A program made the position numbers and the translations under genes. This document shows positions 41,652 through 54,521 of a stretch of 64,000 nucleotides of DNA, piece after piece. Location of the stretch: positions 124,001-188,000 of the forward strand of contig WOFQ01000044.1 in assembly GCA_012184525.1 (NCBI GenBank), given 5' to 3'. Below the pieces are notes generated by a model, which searched no databases, was not told the DNA's origin, and saw nothing but the letters and a program-made list of their open reading frames with translations. The number at the start of each line of letters is the position of its first letter. The first letter of the stretch is position 1. The stretch comes from Xenoacremonium recifei (lineage: Eukaryota > Ascomycota > Sordariomycetes > Hypocreales > Nectriaceae).

Positions 41652-44600
41652 ATGGCAGCCGCAGCCGTGGACATCGGTTATATCGCCGGCCATCTCGGCT
41701 TGGATCAGCCGGTGCTGCAGACGCTGACGAGCGAGCCAACGGCCGATCTTGTAGCGACGCTGCTGCAGTCCGTCGCCGCCAAGGCTCACGAATTCGACAC
41801 CTTGTATGCCGCGAAGCTGCAGACCGATATCGAGCTGGAGAACGTTGTTCGCGGTTCCGAGACGAGATCACAGACATTCAAGGCGACAACAGAGAAAGCG
41901 CTGAAAGACGTGGAGGAGGTCCGCCAACAGCTTACCCAAGAACGTAGGTAGACCCGAGGTGGGCAGAGTTTGCTTGTCGCCATTTGTTGACACATTCACA
42001 GAAACGACACGGCAAGCACTTGAGACTGAATTGCAGGCGCTCAAGGCGAAGGCCTCCGGGCACGATGCCGAGGTTAAGGCTCTCAATGACAAGATCGAAA
42101 CTCTTCAGTCGTCGAACCGCACAAACCTGAGCATCATCGAGTCCAACAACAAGCGCGATCAGACTTTGACCGAAGAGCTGACCAAGCAACACCAACGGAA
42201 CGTCGAGCTGTCCCGCGAAGTCACTGCCCTCCAGCAATCGGAGCAAAACGCCAAGGCCCAGCTCAACAGCGCCAAGTACCGAGAAGAGGCCGTGCAGCAA
42301 CAACTCGACCTTGCACGTAAGAACACCGAATGGCTGGAAAACGAGCTCAAGACCAAGAGCGAGGAAGGCCTCAAGTATCGGAAGGAGAAGGGCGCACGAA
42401 TTGCCGAATTGCAGCGACAGAACGAAGATGCGCGATCCGAGATCGACAGCCTCAAACGCGCCGAGCAACAGCTTCGCGAACGCCTCAACGCCATGCAGGC
42501 CAAGGCGGACGATGCCCTCGTGAAGGTTCAGAAGCAAGAGGGTGCTTTCGCGTCGACCGTCGAGAGTTACAAACAAGAGTTGGAGAACCAGAAGCGCCTT
42601 GTAGACATGTCGGACCAGCTGAGCAAGAAGCACTCGGAACGCGTCCGCGAGCTCGAAGCGGAGAAGGAGCGCCTCAAGGACAACTACGAAAACGAGATCC
42701 GACGAATTCGAGTCGAGCTTGAGCAGGAACGACAAGTTGAAACACAACTTGAGGAGAAGATTCGACAATTGGAAGCTGAGATTGACGAGCTCCAGGTTCG
42801 CCTTGAGCATGCACCCGCGCCGTCAGAGTCAGTGCCGCAGACTCCCAGAGCCAATGGATCTCTGCTTGGACGGGCGGCATCACCATTCGGAACGCCGGGC
42901 TCTATTCGCAGTAAATCAGCCATGACTGCGACGCAGGCAATTGAGCAATTGTATCAGGTCAAGGCTCAGCTTGCCAGCGAAAAGCGACGCAACCAGCAGC
43001 TTTCTGAGGAGCTCGACAACATGATGTCCGCACTCGAAGCCAAGGCCCCCGAATTCCAGGAGCTTCAAGCCGAGGCCGAAACCCTGCGACAGGAAATTGC
43101 GCGAATGTCCGAGCTGTCTCAGCAGAGTTACGAGGAACGTGATGCTGCCAAGCGTGCTGCACGAAAGGCAGAGAGCTCCCTTGCAACAGCTCAGTCGGAG
43201 ACGAAGATTCTTCGAACTCAGCTCCGAGATCTTGGAACTCAGATCCAGCTGCTCGTGTTCAACAGCTATGCTATGGAGAAGGGCCTCGATCAGCTCACCG
43301 ACGACGAGACTTTCCGTCTCAAGCAGCTTGAGAGAGGCGAGATCACCGAGGAGGCATTGTCAGACATGTCAGATACACATCAATTCATCACGCAGAAGTT
43401 GGTGGTCTTCAAGGACATCAAGTCTCTCCAGGCGAAGAACGAGGAGCTTATTCGAATCACGCGGGAACTGGCTGACCAACTTGAAAGCGAAGAGGCGCTG
43501 GCAGCTAAGCATCAGGCTAAGGAGGATCATGATAGGGTTGAAAAGCTCCAGCAAGAGTTGGCTCACATGACCGACGAGAGCAAATCGATCAAGAACACAA
43601 TGGAGAGCTACAAGATGGAACGAGACATGTTCCGCCGCCTACTCCAGCAACGAGGCACCAATGGAGACGAAGCCTCTATGATGCGAAGCTCACTTGACGG
43701 CAGCCCACGATTCCCATTGGCGAGCCTCGAATCTGGAGAGCAGACTGAGGCTCTCAACGAAGCCTTGCGCAAACTCCAGGCCGAATACGACAGCTTCCGC
43801 GACGCCCAGGACGGGGTACGAAAGGACCTCCGAAACCAGATCGACAGTCTTTCCGCCGAGAAGAACGCTTTGCAAACGGACAAGGTTAAGCTCAATGGCG
43901 AGGTCAGACTCGAATCGGAGCGACGCGAGATGTTGCAGAGCAACTATGTTGCCCTTCAGAATGAGAATCGTGAGCTTCAGAAGAGGGCCCAAGCCTTGTC
44001 AGAGACAGCAGCGAAGCAGGACATTCGCACACAGCAGGTGGCTGAGGAGCTTATCGAAGCCAAGGGCTTACTTGACAGTATGCGTAATGAGACGGCAAAC
44101 CTTAAGGCAGAGAAGAAACTGTGGAAGGACATCCAGGACCGAATGAGCAAGGACAACGAGAGCTTGATCGAAGAGAAGAACCGACTCAACAATCTCCTTG
44201 CCACACAACAGTCTCTCGAGAATGAGCGCAACATCTCCGAATCTGAAGCGCGACGAAAGGCGCAGGCCAGGATCGAGAGCTTGGAACAGGAGTTGAGCGA
44301 CACCCAGAGGAAGCTGACTAATGAGGCGGAGGAGAGCAAGAAGCTTCAGCTCAGGAAGGAGTTTGAGTCGAGAGAAGCACAGAAGCGAATCGACGAGCTG
44401 ATGGCTAGCTTGAGTCAGATCCGAGAGGAGCTTGTCAGTGTCAAGACTAGCAAGGATCACCTGCAAGCCCGCGTGGATGAGCTCACCGTGGAACTACGAA
44501 ACGCCGAGGAACGAGTTGGACGCTTGCAGCCTCGACCTACTCCTCGCCCAGGCACCTCAGCAGAGGCAGCCGAGCAGCAGGCACAGCTCGAAGCTGAGAT

Positions 44601-47600
44601 CCAGGATCTCAACCTTGAGATTGCTGATGTCAAACGGGACCTTGACATGGCCAACACACACTTGGAGAATGCTAAGGCCCAGGCCGAGCAATACCGAGAG
44701 CTCAGCCAGGCCAATGAGGAGGCTCTGGAAGACTTGCGAACTTCTCAAGAGCAGTATCGACAGGAGATGGATGGTCTCATTGCCGAGAAGGATGCCAAGG
44801 TGAAGGAGCTCGGCCAGCGAGTGGAGGATATGTCATCAGAGCTCTCGCGATCTAACACAGAACTGTCAACACTACGCGATTCTCAAGGAGAGGTGGCTCG
44901 GAAGTACGAGGACGAGAAGGCTATTCTCGAGGAAGAAATCACTCGCTTGAAGGAGGAAAGTGCACGACACGCGGAGGCTACCCGATACCACCAGCAGGAT
45001 CTTCGAGCACAAGCTGAGATTGCTACCAAGGCGCAGCAAGATTACGAGCAGGAACTCGTGAAGCATGCTGAAGCCGCGAAGCTGGTCCAACAACTCCGTG
45101 CCGAGCACAATGTAATGAAGAGCGAGGCTGCTTCTCTGAGAGCGGAAGCTGAGTCCGCAAAGGTAACTTTGGCACAAAGCGAGACCTCTTGGGAAGAGCG
45201 CCGACAACAACTGGAGCGAGAGATGGCCGAACTCAAGGCCCGACGAGAAGACGTCAACGCCCAGAACAAGCTTCTTCACCAACAGCTCGAGGGTTTGACG
45301 ACCCAGGTTGCAACGCTTCAGCAGAGCCGTGGCGGTGATGAGAATGGGGATGAGGCTATGTCCCCTGTTCCTCTTGGTGATGCTACAGAGGGTCTTCGTG
45401 AGCTCAACAGCTACCTCCGCCGCGAGAAGGAGATCCTTGAGGTTCAATACGACATGAAGACAACGGAAGCGAAGCGACTTCAGCAGCAACTCGAATACAC
45501 CCAGTCCCAGCTCGATGAGGCGCGTCTTAAGCTGGATCAGGAACGAACGCAAGCAGTTGAGAGCGGCCGAACATCCATGACCCACCAGGATCTCATGGAG
45601 AAGCTCAACGAGCTCAACATTTACCGCGAGAGCAGCATGACGCTCAGGAACGAGAACCAGCAACTTAAAGACCAAATTGCCGATAAGAACAAGAAGGTCG
45701 AGGAGATGGAGGCCCGAATCCAGCCCCTCGAGGCCGAAATCGACACGCTCAAGACGCAGAAATCGTTCCTAGAGGAGGAAATCAAGCAGATCCAGGAGGA
45801 TCGTGACCGATGGCAGAAGCGAACAGAGGGCATCCTCACCAAGTACGGACGAGTTGACCCTGCCGAGATGGATCAGTTGAAGGAGACCATCGCCACTCTA
45901 GAAGCTGAGCGCAACGCCTTGAAGGAGGGTGAGCAACCTCTCAAGGAGAAGGTCACGGAACTCGAGACGACCCTGGAAACTGAGCGCACCAACTGGTCGA
46001 ACACGCGTGCGAAGCTCACCGAGCAATTTAAGGACCGATCGAGGAAGTTGACGGGCGAGAAGAACGAGGCTATCCAAAGAGCCAACCAACTGCAAGAACA
46101 ACTTGACCAGGTCAATGCCGAGCTGGAGGGTGTCAAGAACCAAGGAGAGGAGTCTATTCACCAGAGGAGCGAACTGGAGGCTCAAGTTGAGAACTTGAAG
46201 GCTGAAATGGAGACTCTTCGCCAGCAGGCTCAGGCTGCACAGGCTGCCCACGCGTCGGTACAGGCTACGGCCCAAGCTGTCGCCGCAACGGAGCAACCAG
46301 CAGAAGCTGCTGCGTCGTCAGAGGTCGTTGCCCAACTGGAGAAGCAACTTGTCGATATTCGCAAGGATCTTGAGGCTGTCAACGCGCAGAAGATGGGTGC
46401 TGAGCAGCAATTGGAGAACCTTCGAGCCGAGCTGAGCACAGCTATCTCTGAGAGAGACGAAGCTGCTAAGAAGTTGCAGGAGGCAGCACAGGCTGCGCCC
46501 TCGGCTACCGAACAGCAGCCTTCGGCCCCAGAGTCGACTGTACCATCAACCGAGTCTGCACAAACTGGCATTTCTGACGAAGAAAAGAAGGCATTGGAGG
46601 AGAAGATTTCTGCTGCTGAATCCAGGGCTGCTGAAGCGGAGCAAAAGGCCAACGACATGGAGAGCCGTATTCAGCACATCATTAAGGAGAGGTCGGATCG
46701 AATGCGGGACACTCTCAATAACAAACTCAAGGAGAGCCGAGCGAAGATGGAGGAAGAGTTCAAGCAGAAGAACGACGACGCTAAGCTCCAGCTTGAGCAA
46801 GAGAAGCAGATTTGGCTCGCAGAACACCAGACTGCGAACCCGGTCGCGGCTTCTCCAGTCAAGCAGCAACAACCACCGTCGACCCCGGCCAAGCCCGAGA
46901 GCCAGGCACCTCCCGCGACGCCGTCCTCAGTTGGCCCAGCTGATCTCTCACAACTTGATGATGCCGGAATCCGGCAGTTCCTGTCTACCAACCCCACCGT
47001 CAAGAATATTGTCGCTGCTAATATCAAGAAGAAGCTTGAGGTGGAAAGCGCCAAGGTCAAGGCAGAGTTGGAATCGACCATAAAGAGCGAGTTTGAAGGA
47101 AAGATCTCGTCGGCAAGAGAGCAGGCCCAACTTATGGAGTCTAAGAAGTCCACATTGCGGATTAACATGGCCGAGAATAAGCTGCGGACAGCCAACGCAA
47201 AGCTGGGCGTTGTTGAGACGGCGGCAACTGAGACACCACAGAAACCCGTCGTCGAAGTGTGGGAGGTTGCCAAGGTAGCGATGGCACCTCCTCCCGCGGC
47301 TGCGCCAAAGCCAACTCCAGCCAGACAGCCGTCGATTGCTGGACCTCAGACGCCGTCGATGGCAGCAGCTTCTGTGCCGGCTTCTGTGCCGGCTTCTCCT
47401 GCGCCTGCGGCTGCGCAAGCATCCACAGCAACTCCCACGACGGCTACGACTCAGGCCCCATCCAGTGGCATTCCCGCTCCGCAGACTAAGAATCCGTTCG
47501 CAGTGACGGCGAATGCTAATGGCACGGATGCGCCCAATCCATTTGCTACGGGAACTGCTCCAGCTCCAGCAGCGGCTTCTGCACCGGCCCCAGTTGCTGC

Positions 47601-47886
47601 CACAGGGCCTTCGAGTCTACCTCAACCACCAGTTCGATCAGGCATCCCCATGCCTCGAGGAGGTGGTCGTGGCCGAGGCAGCGCGTACGTGGCTCCTGGC
47701 TCCAGACAGTCAAGCATTGGTAGCCATGACGGAGCTACACACTCGACACGGGGAGGACGAGGAGGGTCGCGCGGTGGACGTGGATCACTAAACCCCGGAG
47801 CCAATGACTTCCAGCCCGGTAACAAGCGGCCTAGAGGAGATTCGGAGGTTGGAACGGGAGCGAAGAGAGCCCGCGGAGCTCACTGA
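41652..47886 (+). CDS. MLP1: MLP1/TPR-type nuclear pore basket protein
   Basis: Two exons, 41652-41943 and 42002-47886; 2058 residues. Almost the whole chain up to about residue 1650 is coiled coil rich in Glu, Gln, Leu, Arg and Lys, with few aromatic residues. This matches TPR in animals and Mlp1/Mlp2 in yeast, which build filaments of the nuclear basket and help mRNA export and quality control. The region around LVFNSYAMEKGLDQLTDDETFRLKQ and the later YLRREKEILEVQYDMK segment are the conserved marks; the latter belongs to the TPR_MLP1_2 domain near residue 1210. The tail (about 1700-2058) is Pro/Ala/Thr-rich and ends in RGG-type repeats (GRGRGSAYVAPGS, RGGRGGSRGGRG), with basic nuclear-targeting runs such as NKRPRGDS. 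It lies between HIR1 and MAK5 on the same strand. Confidence 0.93.
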
Positions 47887-48303
47887 TGATATGCAGGGAT
47901 TTACGGGTGGACGTAGATATTGGAAGACGGGGTTGTGTTAATATTTTGGGTTCTTGTGGGAAAAAAGGGGGACCGAAAACGGAATCACGGCAGGAGTGGT
48001 GGTTATATGGCTATGACTTTATCTTTCCTTTGTTTTCTTTCAAGTATTGTACAAGATGATTGGGACGGGCTTAATAGCATTTCTGTTCTTTGACATGAGT
48101 CGGCTTGAATTGACTTAGATCGGCATATCGGCGCTAGATTTCCCCGGCGTGGGCATCGGAAAAAAAGTCAGGTCCAACCCACTTTAAAGTTCTTTGTCGA
48201 TAGGAAGGTACGGACAGCAGCAAAAAGTCCAGGCCCTGCTTGCTTACACATCTTCGACCTCTTTTCAAAGGATCTGGCTCCGACAAGGCCACCTCGACAA
48301 TCA
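47887..48303. other. Intergenic region between MLP1 and MAK5
   Basis: About 420 bases, T-rich in the middle (a probable 3' end signal of MLP1) with no gene. A run of A at 48158-48163 precedes the promoter of MAK5. Confidence 0.4.
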
Positions 48304-50720
48304 ATGGTCCCTCCATCCAAGAAGCGCAAGCTTCCCCCCTCGGCCGATCCCGCACCGAAGCGCTCACGGAACCAGACCCGAGTCTCGAAGCCCCCGCCGA
48401 AGAAGACGAGCAAGAATAAGAGCCGGCGAGCCGTCGACGCGAGCGCGCTATCGTGGCATTCGGTAGGCGAGGACTTTGGCGGGCTCGAGGTCATCGAGGG
48501 GGTCGACGTGGTGCGGGATGGTGATCGCGTGCAGTTCTTTGTTGCCGAGAACGGGAACCAGACCGACCTGACGAACGACGCCGACCAACACGAAGACGAT
48601 GAGGGCGAGTCTTTTGAAGGCTTTGGCGACGACGCTGTGGAGGTCGGGCATATCGATTCCGGCGAAGCTGGCAGTGGTCAAGTTCGCGTGGAAAGCGAGG
48701 GGCATCCGCGAACGGCTCAAGATCAAAAGAAGGCCAAAGACGACAAGAAGCCGAAACAGGAGAAGCAAAAGCAGAAGCAAGGCAAGCAGCTGGGCGGGCA
48801 CGACGACAAGCTGGAAAAGGCCCAGGAAGAGCTATCAAAGTCCGCTGCACGTGGGCGGCAGCAGCATGGGAACGCGTTCGATGCGCTCGCGGCCATGGAC
48901 GAGACCCAAGAAGAAGAGCTCGACATGGGGGCTTGGGTCTCGCTGAACCTGTCGCCGCGGATGTTGTCGGCGATTGCACGGCTGAAGTTTGCACGGCCGA
49001 CGACGATCCAGGAGAAGGCCATCCCGGAGATCGTGGCGGGCGCGGACGTCATCGGCAAGGCGCAGACCGGGTCGGGCAAGACACTGGCCTTTGGAATCCC
49101 GATGGTCGAGCGCTGGCTGGAGCTGTTTGAGGAGCGGACGGATGTCAAGCGCACGGGGCCTATGGCGTTGGTGTTGAGTCCGACGCGTGAGTTGGCGAAG
49201 CAGCTGGGTGATCATCTCAAGGCGTTGTGTGATGGCCTACCCTCGGCGCCATATGTGTGTGTGGTGACGGGAGGCCTGAGCATCCAGAAGCAGCAACGGC
49301 AGCTGGAGAAGGCGGACATTGTGGTAGCCACGCCTGGACGCCTATGGGAGGTCATGGATGGCGATATCAAGCTGCAGGCGTCGTTCTGCAAGATCCGGTT
49401 CCTGGTGGTGGACGAGGCCGATCGACTCTTCAAGGCCGGCCAGTTCAAGGAGGCGGAGGACATTATCGGCGCCCTGGACCGAAAAGACCCTGAAGCCGAC
49501 AGCGAGGACGACGAGAGTGAAAGCGAAGACGAGGAAGAGGCAGCTCCTCGACAGACGCTTGTCTTCTCGGCGACATTTGACAAGGATCTGCAGACCAAGC
49601 TGGCGGGCAAGGGCAAGTCGAACAAGGCGGTAGCAGACGGCGATGCGCAGAAGATGGCGTACCTGATGAAGTGTCTGAAGTTCAGGGGGCAGCCCAAGTT
49701 TATCGACGTCAATCCGGTGAGCCAGATGGCCGAGGGCTTGAAGGAGGGCCTGATTGAGTGCGGTGCAATGGAGAAGGTGAGCTTTACTCTTCACCCACGA
49801 GCAAACACACGTTTACCGCCACGAATATCCATATATGCTGACTGAAACTTTTCTAGGATCTCTATCTGTATGCCGTCCTGGCCCTTAACCCCGGTCGTCG
49901 CACCCTCGTCTTCACCAACTCCATCTCGGCCGTCCGCCGACTTACACCTCTCCTCACTAACCTCAACATCACCGCTCTCCCGCTGCACTCACAGATGGCG
50001 CAAAAGGCCCGATTACGCTCACTCGAGCGCTTCACGGCCTCGCGCAACTCGGTCCTCGTAGCTACCGACGTCGCCGCCCGTGGTCTCGATATCCCGGATG
50101 TCGACACGGTGATGCATTATCACGTCCCGCGCAGCGCCGACACCTATATCCATCGCTCCGGCCGCACTGCCCGTGGTGACCGCTCTGGTGTAAGTGTACT
50201 TCTCTGCGCGCCCGATGAAGTCCTCCCCACGCGCCGTCTCGCCGCCAAGGTCCATGCCGAGCGCTCCTCATCCTCAGTCACGCACCTTATTCCCACGCTG
50301 CCCCTCGACCGCCGCACCGCCGGCCGTCTGCGCCCTCGCGTTGACCTCGCCAAGCGCATCGCCGACGCTATCCTCGCCAAGGAGAAAGCCCATAGCGAGG
50401 ACGCCTGGCTGAACAAAGCCGCCGAAGATCTCGGTGTGGCGTACGACGAGGAGGACTTTGAAGCGGCGGGCGCAGCGCTCGCTCGAGGCGGACGTGGAGG
50501 CGGGCGCAAGAAGAAGGAGAAGGCGGCGCAAGGGCTGAGCAAGGCCGAGATGGGTGCGCTACGGGCGCAGTTGCGCGAGGAGTTGAGTCGGAGAGTGAAT
50601 CTGGGGGTGAGCGAGCGGTATATCGCGGGAGGAAGGGTGGATGTCGGGGCGTTGTTGAGGGAGGGAGAAAAGGGAGGATTGTTCCTTGGAGATGTAGAAG
50701 GGTTGGGGTTTGCTCTGTAA
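48304..50720 (+). CDS. MAK5: MAK5, DEAD-box ATP-dependent RNA helicase
   Basis: Two exons, 48304-49776 and 49857-50720; 778 residues. The N terminus is basic (MVPPSKKRKLPPSADPAPKR) and carries the LSWHSVGEDFGGLEVIEGVD segment seen in Mak5/DDX24 proteins. Helicase motifs in order: FARPTTIQEKAIPEI (Q motif), AQTGSGKT (Walker A), PTRELAKQ, TPGRLWE, VVDEADRL (DEAD box), VFSATFD, LVFTNSISAVRRL, LPLHSQMAQKARLRSLERF, LVATDVAARGLDIPDVDTV and HRSGRTAR. An acidic insert (EDDESESEDEEE) between the DEAD and SAT motifs is typical. The product acts in the nucleolus in large-subunit (60S) ribosome assembly. The single intron lies at MEK-DLY, just before the second RecA-like domain. Confidence 0.95.
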
Positions 50721-51006
50721 AAGAAGACCTCGCTCATGATGGAAAAGGGGTGTTGCTTTATCCACAATGGAAAGGAAGAGGCGGGAAGGAATATGAATAG
50801 GGGTGGATGGAAAGACCTGAGAGAAAGGCCCCATCAGCATCGATAGACGGTATAGACTTACGATGAAACGAGACTTAACTTGTATAGATTCGTATTACTC
50901 GGGTATCTATCTGCTTCATCCAACCGTGCTATGTTTTATCCAACTCGTTAGATCGTGATATTTATTCACTATTACACCCGCCATCTCCCTTCCGTAGACT
51001 CATTAT

Positions 51007-52728
51007 TTATACCGTCCCCTCCCGCCTCTTCACTTCCACACACGCCTTCAGTGGAGGTATAATCGTGCCGCCTAGCCACTGCGGCTGTGGTCTCTCATCC
51101 AAGGGTTTGAAGTCGTAGTTGAGGAGCAGGTGTGCCATGATGAGTTTCAGCTCGTGGGCGACGAAGAAACGACCCGGGCTAGAATAATCAGTACACGAGT
51201 AACATTTAGAAGGCAGGGTAAACAAATACCATGCGTGTCGACCGTGGCCAAAGGCAAGGTGTCCGTCACTAGTAGTCACCATGCCCAGCCCCCTCGCCTT
51301 ACGCCCCAAATCCTCGTTCCGCCGCCTCTCCTCCTCACCCATCGCCTCCCACCTCTCCCTCACGCACGAATACCGCCACGGATCATACGTCATGGCCTCC
51401 TCATAAATATCATCGTCATGATGCGTGCCCTGCAAATTCACCGTCACAAACGCCCCGCGCGGCAAGGTCCAGCCATACGTCGGATTCGTCAACCCCTGGT
51501 CCGCGATAACGCACCGCTCGACAAGGTTGGCAGCAAAGTTGGACAGGCGCTGGGATTCGCGGATGGAGGAGTCCACGCGGAGGAGAGATGCGAGGGAGGC
51601 TTTGGTCCAGTGGCCGGAGGGGGGGCGGAGGGCGAGGAGTTCGGCGCGCAGAGTTTCCAGTATGGAGGCGGATGGGGGCGTTGAGAGGAGGTCGAACATC
51701 CAGGATTGGCCGGTGAGGACGGTGGTGTGGATGGCGGCGAATTCGATGGGGAGGAGGCGTTTGGAGATGATGACGGGGTCGAGTTCGAAGGAGTTGCCTT
51801 CGGCGAGGGCGAGGCGGATGGCCCAGGTGATGAAGTCCTCAGGGGGGATATAGTCCGAGCCTTTGCCCAGCATGGCGGCGAGACGCTCGCGGATCACGGG
51901 CAGGACACGCTTGCTGGCGGCTTTCCAGTGGAAGTAATTCGGAATAGCGAGCAGACGGCCCACGATGGGGTGCAGGATGTGCGGGAACATGTGTAGGAGG
52001 AAACTGTTCCGGACTACATCGTCGGTGAAGCGCACCATGCCCTGCAGGAACTCCTCATCGCGACAGATGGGATATCCGACGAGCAACCGACTCGTCACCT
52101 TGGGCACGATCTCCAACCACAACTCCCACAGGTTCACGCTCTTCCAGCTCTGCGTGTCCTTCCCCAGGGCCGCATCAACAGCATGCTGCACCTCTTCTTC
52201 AACTGAAGGGATAATCCCGGGGAGATGGCGAGCTAGGTACTTGTGCATGACGCGGTTGGAGAAGGGTTCGGCCATGCGCGCGCCCAGGAAGTTGTACTCG
52301 GTGTACAGGATGCTGTTGTGCGCGTGGTGGGCGCTGAGGATAGTGTCCGGCTGGTCCATCATCCAGGCGATTTGGGAGCGTGGGAGGATGACGTCTGGGG
52401 GGCGGGAGATGGGGGCTGGAGCAATGAAGGGGAGACCATTCTTTCCATACTGTGAGAGACAGATGTCAGTCAGTATCTTACACTCTACAGGTTATGAGAG
52501 ACGCACCTTTTGATATCCCTCCTTGATCCAGGTCTGATGCTGCGTAAAGTAAGCCACACTATTTCGAATCTTGGCTATCCATCCGCGCCCATGGCCCAGC
52601 ATGGGAATCTCGCGCGGATACTGAGGCTGGCTGCTGAAGTCGACGATGAAGGAGATTACGAGGAAGAGCGCGCCGTAGAAGAAGATGCGGCTCCAGGACA
52701 GCGCCCCGAGGATATCTGTGAAGGTCAT
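51007..52728 (-). CDS. Cytochrome P450 monooxygenase
   Basis: Read leftwards in three exons: 52728-52507, 52449-51230, 51178-51007; 537 residues. An N-terminal membrane anchor (about residues 12-30, IFFYGALFLVISFIVDF) is followed by a YPREIPMLGHG hinge. The helix-I region has FAAIHTTVLT, the K helix has the ExxR motif at Glu372-Arg375 (RESQR), and the heme signature is FGHGRHACPGRFF with the ligand Cys481, whose codon is split by the last intron. The YDPWR motif precedes it. The pattern is that of ER-bound fungal P450s of the ent-kaurene oxidase-like kind; substrate is unknown. It stands alone: the neighbours are MAK5 and an empty 1.8 kb, with no other secondary-metabolism gene in reach. Confidence 0.93.
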
Positions 52729-54521
52729 GGTTACGACAATGTCTCAATGAACAAGCGATAGATCCAGAGAGTACGTCGTCAGAGAACTATTCATTGCAGC
52801 CTCCGGCGGCGCATCATCGTGAGCAGCAGAATGAGATAGATTGATGTCAGATGAAAGCAGTCTGTCAGCCGTTGAGGGAGGGGTGAAAGCCGAAACGTCA
52901 GTCAGAAACAGCAAAGCCAAGCCCACCGTTTCGCCTGCGGTTTCAAAACCGTCCATGACGTGCGATTGCTCGTGGCGCAGCAGCGAATCCCACCAATGGG
53001 GGGCGGGCTATTTGCCAGAGCCGCTGATAGGGCTGCTGCAGGGGGTGGCTGGGCGAGCGTATTCAGTGGGTTTGGGGTTTTATGCTCCGTTATGGGACTC
53101 GCTAAACGGACTCTGGACGGCCCCGGAGGCTCGGGGATTTGAAGCGGTCCGAGACACGGCCGTCTTTGGACTCCAACGTTGAATTGACAGCTCTTGATAC
53201 GGATATATCTACCTTTTATACCATTTTGAGACCACATGTCTGCATCTGCTTCTGTGACTTCAATTATTTCTCTTAACCGTTGCCACCGTTATAAAGGCAG
53301 CCCGTTTAAGTGTACGGAGTATGTACCCACGTTTCACACAGGAGATGTCATTCCATCACATGTCGTGAAATAAGGCTTTCTGTCCACCTCAACCGACAGA
53401 GTTTACTCATAACGAATATATGTTCTCTGTTTGGGGACCGCTTTGAAGGGTGCACCCTTGGTCTGCTATTCTGCTCGAACGATTGCGGAAACATCATTTG
53501 GTGGCACTACAGCGAAGCGTTACCCAGGGAGAAGTTGGACGCCTTGTTATTGGCGGCATCTGCATAGGCTCGCCCAACAGGGAATGACAAGCCTGAGAAT
53601 GTACCTCATATGCAAGAATGCCCAAAGAAGCTGTCGTGATGCCTGACCAGAACGGTCCTGGACACCGGCCTATTCATGAACCACAGCAACCGTGAGTCAA
53701 AACTTGGCGTCTGTACACGAGCGTTCACGCCGAAAACCTTCAGAAAATGCAAGAGGCCTTACCTAGCCCGGACCTTCAAAAGATATAAGCCCTCTAATGG
53801 CATCTATCTATTTAGTAAGCCACGGTAACCACAACAGTGTGGGCATGGGATCTATTAGAAGTGTCCAGTGCTAGAAGGCAACCGGTTCTCTTAACAGTTA
53901 TGAGAGCCAGTGGACTCTACTGCTAAGGCTTGCGACGTTCATCAATCAACGCGAGGATGCTTATGAGGAACGCAATTGTTTCGCAAAGGACGATATTGGG
54001 GACGTTAAGGTGTGCTTGCGTTTGACAATAAGACGATATCTCACTTGGTAGGAAACCCAAGTTCCATTATCCTGTATTCCATCTGCTCCACTGTCGCTGC
54101 GGGTTCCAGGGGCTTCAACCAAGCGTATTCAGCGGGGCTTTCAGCGGGCGCTTGCTATAAGTATACTCTGTACGGGCCACTACCGGGCTCGGGGATTTCG
54201 AGCGACCCGAGTCAGATTCCGTTCATCATCTCTCCGAATTCCGTGCAGGTCTGTCAAACGAAAACACCATGGTGATATCAGTTCGATGAGCTTTTATCGC
54301 ACTATTTTATTGTTTTTAGAAATTACCATATTTATACCAGTTCCAACAGTTACCGGTCCCGATCATGCGTGCCATCTACCGTTTCCCGTCTATCCCTTTT
54401 GAATCATCCCTGGCGTGTCCCAATCCGGTTCAACTCGACTCTACTCCGTACATCCTCAACCATACCAAACCATGAACCATCCCAAGAACTTCTACCCCGG
54501 TTTCAACACTTGCAACTCCGT
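52729..54521. other. Gene-free 1.8 kb region with two degenerate similar segments
   Basis: Short frames only. Two segments about 1.07 kb apart look related: near 53057-53153 and near 54123-54211 both begin GCGTATTCAG(T/C)GGG and both contain GGCTCGGGGATTT followed by a similar AGCG-x-(T/C)CCGAG word 60-70 bases later. They may be a decayed repeat or a duplicated gene fragment. Otherwise nothing is recognisable. Confidence 0.4.
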
